Below, in pieces: positions 58,812 through 64,000 of a DNA stretch of 64,000 nucleotides. Position 1 is the stretch's first letter; the number at the start of each line of letters is the position of its first letter. The notes under the pieces are model-generated. The model had not been told where the DNA came from. It saw only the letters and a program-made list of their open reading frames with translations, and made no database searches. The stretch is taken from the NCBI GenBank assembly GCA_947500295.1, contig CANMRM010000002.1:1-64000 (forward strand). The letters run 5' to 3'. This stretch comes from an uncultured Kordiimonas sp. (lineage in GTDB: Bacteria > Pseudomonadota > Alphaproteobacteria > Sphingomonadales > Kordiimonadaceae). The position numbers were made by a program, and so were the translations under genes.

Positions 58812-60359
58812 TTATTCTTTTCCGTAGTTTTCGATCACCGCGGCATAGATTTCTATTGCATCCCACAGATTTTGCAGGCGGATATTCTCGTTTCTGCCAT
58901 GTTGATTGTTGTCATGGTTAGCAATCGGCAAAACGATAATCGGTGCAGCAAGCGCCTTTTCAAAAAGTACGATCGGCAAACTGCCCCCCAGGGTTGGCGT
59001 CAGCATCGTGTTTTCGCCGTCCAGCTCATCGAGGATCGATACCAGTTTCACGGCTTGTGGGCCGTCTAGTGGTGTTTTGAAGGCTTCATAACCACCCGGG
59101 CGCCAATCAACGCGAACCACCTTTGGATGGTTTCGCCGCGTCTCCAATGAAGGCGGCCGCCTTACAATGTGATAGCCTTGCTGTTTGATATGGGCCTCAA
59201 TTTTACGTTCCACCTCGGTTAGGGTCTGGCCCTTAACCAGCCTCAGGTTTAGCGATGCCTTGGCGCTGGGTTGGATAATGTTGCGGGCTTTTCGCTCCAC
59301 ACCACCCGCCTGAAACCCTTTAACGACAATCGCGGGCTCCATCACCAGTTCCTCAATTCGCTTCGATGGCTGTTCTCGTTCGGCTAGCGCCAGCTCTCGC
59401 ATCAGGCGTTCGTCCACGTTCGGAATGTCAGCAATGGCCTCTCGTTCTGCCGCAGTTGGGGCCAATACATCGTCATAATATTCGTCAACGGCGATTGAAC
59501 CGTCATCGTTTTTGAGGCTCGCCAGCAGACGGATCATCGAATCTGTCGGATTGGGAGCCCAGTTTCCGTAGTGACCACTATGGAGTGGCCTGAGAGGCCC
59601 ATAGGTCTCGAGCTCAAGCGTTGTTGTGCCTCGCATTCCAAAAACCAGTTGCCGGCGACCACTTTGATGCAGCGGCGCGTCACAGAACAAGATCAGATCG
59701 GCTTTCAGCGCATCAGCATTTTCCGCCAGAATTTTGCCGAGCGTTGGGCTTCCTCTCTCTTCTTCACCGTCAAAAATCAGTTTTACGTTTATCGACGGCA
59801 CAACACCCGCTGCTTCCATGGCATCAAGCGCCGCCATCAAACCAATAATCGGTGCCTTGTCATCCCCTGCGGACCGGGCAAACAAACGCCATTCCGGGTT
59901 AATGACATCACCTTTTCTTGGCCAGGGCAGGGTATTGGCTCCTTTCCCGATGGGACCCGCACGCAAAACTGGCTCAAATGGTGGCGATGCCCAGTTCTCT
60001 TCAATCACCGGCTGGCCGTCGTAGTGGGCATAAAACAATATTGTTTTTGTAGCCCCCGGGGTAACCCGCTCTGCAATTACGTATGGCTCACCACCCGCAG
60101 AAACCGCCTTGGCGACAAACCCTCGTTTGGCAATATAATCAATTATCCATTCCGCGTTGCGGGCCTGCATACCCTTTTTCGCGCCGGTATTGGGCAAGGA
60201 CAGCAGGTCCTTGAAATCATTCAGAATGCCCAGCTCGTTGGCTTCGCGAAACTCACGAACGTAATTATCCTGAGCTACTACGTGCAAAGTGGTCAAAAAA
60301 ACTGCCGCAGCGGCGCACAAGCCCCTCGCAAATGAGTGTTTCAAAAGTACCCTCCCCAT
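58812..60359 (-). CDS. Exported M20 family metallopeptidase
   Basis: A 515-residue M20 peptidase/deacylase. A signal peptide (about residues 1-30, ending VVAQ) precedes the catalytic domain. Zinc-site motifs are AHYDGQP, AGDDKAPIIGLMAALDAM and FDGEEERGSP; the dimerisation domain lies at about 220-370. It looks like the dipeptidase branch with exported enzymes. The ATG at 60359 gives the signal peptide; a frame from 60410 is longer but unlikely. It is divergent from eno and convergent with the unknown exported gene. Confidence 0.9.
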   Translation of the reverse strand: MGRVLLKHSFARGLCAAAAVFLTTLHVVAQDNYVREFREANELGILNDFKDLLSLPNTGAKKGMQARNAEWIIDYIAKRGFVAKAVSAGGEPYVIAERVTPGATKTILFYAHYDGQPVIEENWASPPFEPVLRAGPIGKGANTLPWPRKGDVINPEWRLFARSAGDDKAPIIGLMAALDAMEAAGVVPSINVKLIFDGEEERGSPTLGKILAENADALKADLILFCDAPLHQSGRRQLVFGMRGTTTLELETYGPLRPLHSGHYGNWAPNPTDSMIRLLASLKNDDGSIAVDEYYDDVLAPTAAEREAIADIPNVDERLMRELALAEREQPSKRIEELVMEPAIVVKGFQAGGVERKARNIIQPSAKASLNLRLVKGQTLTEVERKIEAHIKQQGYHIVRRPPSLETRRNHPKVVRVDWRPGGYEAFKTPLDGPQAVKLVSILDELDGENTMLTPTLGGSLPIVLFEKALAAPIIVLPIANHDNNQHGRNENIRLQNLWDAIEIYAAVIENYGKE

Positions 60360-60381
60360 ATTGAAGCCAACCCGATTTTGA

Positions 60382-61767
<1,386 letters not shown>

Positions 61768-61787
61768 TGGTCTGCTTTTCGGCACGA

Positions 61788-61817
61788 TTGAGCCGCAATT
61801 TTGCCATGGAATATATG
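61788..61817 (+). promoter_or_regulatory. Promoter for the small gene after eno
   Basis: TTGAGC (61788-61793) and TATATG (61812-61817) are 18 bases apart. A start point near 61824 would leave only about six bases before the ATG at 61830. Confidence 0.45.
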
Positions 61818-61829
61818 CATACATAAGGT

Positions 61830-62213
61830 ATGCAGAATTCGACACAAATTACTGATGCAGCCTGCGCGTTTCTAGAAGCACTTTCGGATAACATGCAGGC
61901 GCAAACTGATCGTATCGCCGCTTCCGGAGACCCCGATGCCTCGCGGGATCACTATACCCTCATGACCCTACACAATAAGCTTTCCGCCATCCCGAGGGAG
62001 GGTGATGACTGGCAAAGCTTTGTGGACAATGTACTGGCAACAACAGAAGCCTATCGGCGTCATCTGCACACAGGTGGGTTTTATGGCGCCCCCATAGTTG
62101 GAAGTATCAAGCGAGATATCATTTGCCTGCTTGACCACCACACTCCTGCGGTGAATACGTTCCGAGGCCTTCTTCAGTATCTCAAGCAAAGGCCAACTGT
62201 GCCCGTGGCTTGA
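61830..62213 (+). CDS. Small protein of unknown function
   Basis: A 127-residue protein I do not recognise. It has no signal peptide or membrane segment and is probably helical. A run GGFYGAPIVGSIKRDIICLLDHHTPAVNTFRG in the C-terminal half looks like a conserved core. The ribosome site AAGG is only one base from the ATG, and both lie in a small hairpin (61816-61834), so expression may be near-leaderless or regulated. ATG 61893 is an alternative start. It is followed by a terminator of its own, which supports a real gene. Confidence 0.6.
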   Translation: MQNSTQITDAACAFLEALSDNMQAQTDRIAASGDPDASRDHYTLMTLHNKLSAIPREGDDWQSFVDNVLATTEAYRRHLHTGGFYGAPIVGSIKRDIICLLDHHTPAVNTFRGLLQYLKQRPTVPVA

Positions 62214-62268
62214 AGCTCTGGAATAGCTTTTTCTGACGCTCCAGGGTCGGGCAGGCGGCAGAAACCTC

Positions 62269-62296
62269 TACACCACTGATTCAGTGGTGTTTTTTC
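62269..62296 (+). terminator. Rho-independent terminator before ftsB
   Basis: ACACCACTGA pairs with TCAGTGGTGT (62270-62290) and is followed by a run of six T. Confidence 0.92.
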
Positions 62297-62342
62297 GCAT
62301 ATTTAGCACAATTATTACTTGATCATGCGAATCGGGTGTGAG

Positions 62343-62666
62343 ATGATTCGAATCATGGACCGAGTCGCAAATATCATGAACGGTTTGGGCCGGAACTGGG
62401 TTTCCGGTTTCTGGGTATTTCTGGTGGCTTATTTCGCTTTCCACGCCTTTCAGGGCGACAACAGTATCTATGCCTTAAAAAACCTGCAGGCACAGGAAGT
62501 CGAGTTACAGGCACTTGCCGACTACACTCGCCAGCGCAGGCAATTTCTCGAGTTGAAAACCTCTGCGCTTTCGCGACGCTCTGTTGATCCCGACATGCTC
62601 GAAGAACAGGTAAGAAAAAAGCTTGGCTTTGCGCATCAGGATGAAGTCATCATAATGTTGCAATAG
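62343..62666 (+). CDS. ftsB: FtsB/DivIC family septum formation initiator
   Basis: A 107-residue divisome protein. One membrane helix (about residues 22-38) is followed by a coiled coil (about 45-80) and the C-terminal MLEEQVRKKLGFAHQDEVII motif typical of alphaproteobacterial FtsB (septum formation initiator, PF04977). The start is uncertain among ATG 62325, 62343 and 62355; GGGTG six bases before 62343 is the best site. Its place between eno and pdhA is the usual one. Confidence 0.88.
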   Translation: MIRIMDRVANIMNGLGRNWVSGFWVFLVAYFAFHAFQGDNSIYALKNLQAQEVELQALADYTRQRRQFLELKTSALSRRSVDPDMLEEQVRKKLGFAHQDEVIIMLQ

Positions 62667-62674
62667 AAACTGTT

Positions 62675-62708
62675 ATTAACCTAACATGGGTTAATTCCTT
62701 TTTTTCCA
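62675..62708 (+). terminator. AT-rich hairpin after ftsB
   Basis: ATTAACC pairs with GGTTAAT (62675-62695, 7-base loop), followed by a T-rich run (TCCTTTTTTTT). It may end ftsB transcription; an operator for pdhA is an alternative. Confidence 0.55.
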
Positions 62709-62781
62709 TGTATTTCATATATTTATATGGTGTTGCAAAACGATGCCATTCCCGGTATCCATAGTGCAGTTCAGATAGCGT

Positions 62782-62806
62782 TGGGGCGCCGCCCCACGAC
62801 CTTTTT
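62782..62806 (+). promoter_or_regulatory. GC-rich leader hairpin with T run before pdhA
   Basis: TGGGGC pairs with GCCCCA around GCC (62782-62796). CGACC and five T follow, then the pdhA ribosome site GGAAGG. It resembles a weak attenuator in the pdhA leader. Confidence 0.4.
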
Positions 62807-62817
62807 GGAAGGCCGGC

Positions 62818-63849
62818 ATGACCACAAAAAAACCAACCAAGAAAGCGACCTCGTCGCCGCGCAAACGCTCGGTAAAATCTTCAATTTACAAGGCTAGCAA
62901 CGACGAACTCATCACCTTTTACCGGGAAATGCTTCTCATACGCCGCTTCGAAGAAAAAGCGGGCCAAATGTATGGCATGGGTTTAATTGGTGGGTTTTGC
63001 CACCTCTACATCGGACAGGAAGCCGTTGCTGTCGGGGTTCAGTCAGCGCTCAAGGAAGGTGACAAGGTTATCTCGGGATACCGGGAACATGGCCAGATGA
63101 TCGCAATGGGCTGTGACCCACGTGCAGTAATGGCAGAACTCACCGGCCGGTCCGGTGGCGTTTCCAAAGGCAAGGGCGGATCGATGCACATGTTCGATCC
63201 AGCCAAGGGCTTTTATGGTGGACACGGCATCGTCGGGGCTCAGGTGGCGTTGGGAACGGGTCTGGCATTTGCGAACAAGTACCGCAAAACCGACAACGTA
63301 TCTGTGTCCTATTTCGGAGACGGTGCGGCAAATCAGGGCCAGGTATACGAAAGTTTCAACATGGCACAAATCTGGGATTTGCCTGCCATCTTCATCATTG
63401 AGAACAATCAGTATGCCATGGGCACCAGCGTAGCGCGGGCAAGCTCACAACCTGAGCTTTTCCGCCGCGGTGAAAGTTTCAATATTGAAGGAAAGCATGT
63501 CGATGGCATGAACGTACTTGCGGTGCGTGGCGCCATGGACGAGGCAGTTAAACACTGCCGGTCGGGCAAAGGCCCCATCATCCTGGAGATGGAAACCTAT
63601 CGGTATCGCGGTCACTCCATGTCAGACCCTGCCAAGTATCGGTCAAAGGAAGAAGTCCAGAAAATGCGGGCGGAACACGATGCCATTGATCGGGTAAAGG
63701 ACATGATTCTGAAGGCTGGCGCGATGGATGAAGCCGGTTTGAAAGAGATCGACAAAGAGATTAAGGCTCGTGTTTCTGACGCCGCCACCTTTGCGCAGGA
63801 ATGCCCTGAACCAGAGCTTTCCGAACTGTATACAGATGTGTTGGCGTAA
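62818..63849 (+). CDS. pdhA: Pyruvate dehydrogenase E1 component, alpha subunit
   Basis: PdhA, 343 residues, part of the alpha2beta2 E1 that decarboxylates pyruvate with thiamine diphosphate. The ThDP motif GDGAANQGQVYESFNMA..NN and the phosphorylation-loop-like RYRGHSMSDPAKYR region are visible. The first 25 residues are Lys/Ser/Thr-rich and variable. GGAAGG precedes the ATG. It is followed after 13 bases by the lipoyl-domain gene. Confidence 0.97.
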   Translation: MTTKKPTKKATSSPRKRSVKSSIYKASNDELITFYREMLLIRRFEEKAGQMYGMGLIGGFCHLYIGQEAVAVGVQSALKEGDKVISGYREHGQMIAMGCDPRAVMAELTGRSGGVSKGKGGSMHMFDPAKGFYGGHGIVGAQVALGTGLAFANKYRKTDNVSVSYFGDGAANQGQVYESFNMAQIWDLPAIFIIENNQYAMGTSVARASSQPELFRRGESFNIEGKHVDGMNVLAVRGAMDEAVKHCRSGKGPIILEMETYRYRGHSMSDPAKYRSKEEVQKMRAEHDAIDRVKDMILKAGAMDEAGLKEIDKEIKARVSDAATFAQECPEPELSELYTDVLA

Positions 63850-63862
63850 GGAGTAACCGAAT

Positions 63863-64000
63863 ATGGCCATTCAAATTACAATGCCAGCCCTGTCGCCAAC
63901 CATGGAAGAAGGCACACTGGCCTCTTGGCTCGTCAAGGAGGGCGACACTGTTACGTCCGGTGACGTGATTGCAGAAATTGAAACCGACAAAGCCACCATG
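63863..64000 (+). CDS. pdhB: Lipoyl-domain pyruvate dehydrogenase subunit, probably E1 beta (partial)
   Basis: The first 46 residues, cut by the window end. They form a biotinyl/lipoyl domain: [20 protein letters not shown] and EIETDKATM with the lipoyl-lysine at Lys43. In Alphaproteobacteria the gene after pdhA is E1 beta with a fused N-terminal lipoyl domain, which is the most likely reading; an E2 gene (pdhC) would start alike. AAGGAG precedes the ATG. Confidence 0.8.
   Translation, partial: MAIQITMPALSPTMEEGTLASWLVKEGDTVTSGDVIAEIETDKATM

Overview
This 64 kb window is a stretch of core chromosome from an alphaproteobacterium. GC content looks to be in the low fifties by eye. The assignment rests on gene order: tRNA-Val, tRNA-Asp, nuoA-N, birA, coaX, RNase J, mce, proS, lolCD, dnaE, rpsB-tsf, pyrH-frr-uppS-cdsA-dxr-rseP-bamA-skp-fabZ, gltA, gltX, comEC, lexA, moeA-moaC-trpCDG-trpE-ppiD, tpiA, secG, pyrG, eno, ftsB, pdhAB. 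That order is typical of free-living Alphaproteobacteria. A GTTC-N7-GTTC SOS box in front of lexA and a short-form ProS agree with it. I cannot name the genus. No phage, insertion sequence, CRISPR array or integron is visible.

Layout. 1-1740: two tandem tRNA-Val genes (the first cut by the window edge), a secreted esterase, a Pmp3-type membrane peptide, tRNA-Asp and its terminator. 2056-20206: a long + strand run with all 14 complex I subunits (nuoA to nuoN, no extra genes inserted), then birA, coaX, a TTG-started RNase J, an epimerase-like VOC protein and a DUF1467 membrane protein, ending at a hairpin. 20207-28627: a 390-base non-coding stretch, then proS, lolC, lolD, a DUF1761 protein, dnaE and a NUDIX hydrolase. 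28647-40172: rpsB, with its own promoter and a structured leader, then tsf, pyrH, frr, uppS, cdsA, dxr, rseP, bamA, a Skp/OmpH chaperone and fabZ: translation, isoprenoid and phospholipid precursors, and outer-membrane assembly. 40192-42928: gltA and gltX on the - strand. 43114-45198: comEC. 45271-54724: a - strand block running ppiD-trpE, then (after a divergent polysaccharide deacetylase) trpG-trpD-trpC-moaC-moeA, then lexA. 54972-64000: tpiA, secG, pyrG, an unrecognised exported protein, an M20 peptidase on the - strand, eno, a small unknown gene, ftsB, pdhA and the start of pdhB.

How the genes fit together. The window holds central energy metabolism (complex I, citrate synthase, enolase, triosephosphate isomerase, pyruvate dehydrogenase), tryptophan and molybdopterin synthesis, the translation core, and envelope biogenesis (BamA, Skp, RseP, LolCD, SecG, PpiD, UppS, CdsA).

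Most interesting leads. (1) The lipid A genes that usually sit around fabZ (lpxD before it; lpxA, lpxI, lpxB after it) are absent, and kdsA is absent from its usual place between pyrG and eno, although the flanking order is kept at both places. This is consistent with a changed or absent lipid A-Kdo pathway, but only the whole genome can decide. (2) BamA carries two tandem EF-hand calcium loops inside its beta-barrel domain. (3) The rpsB leader can fold into a nested hairpin plus a pseudoknot ending just before the ribosome binding site. (4) A divergent deacetylase splits trpE from trpGDC, and trpG has its own promoter. (5) The small gene after eno appears to be near-leaderless, with its start codon inside a hairpin. 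No clearly new multi-gene system is visible.
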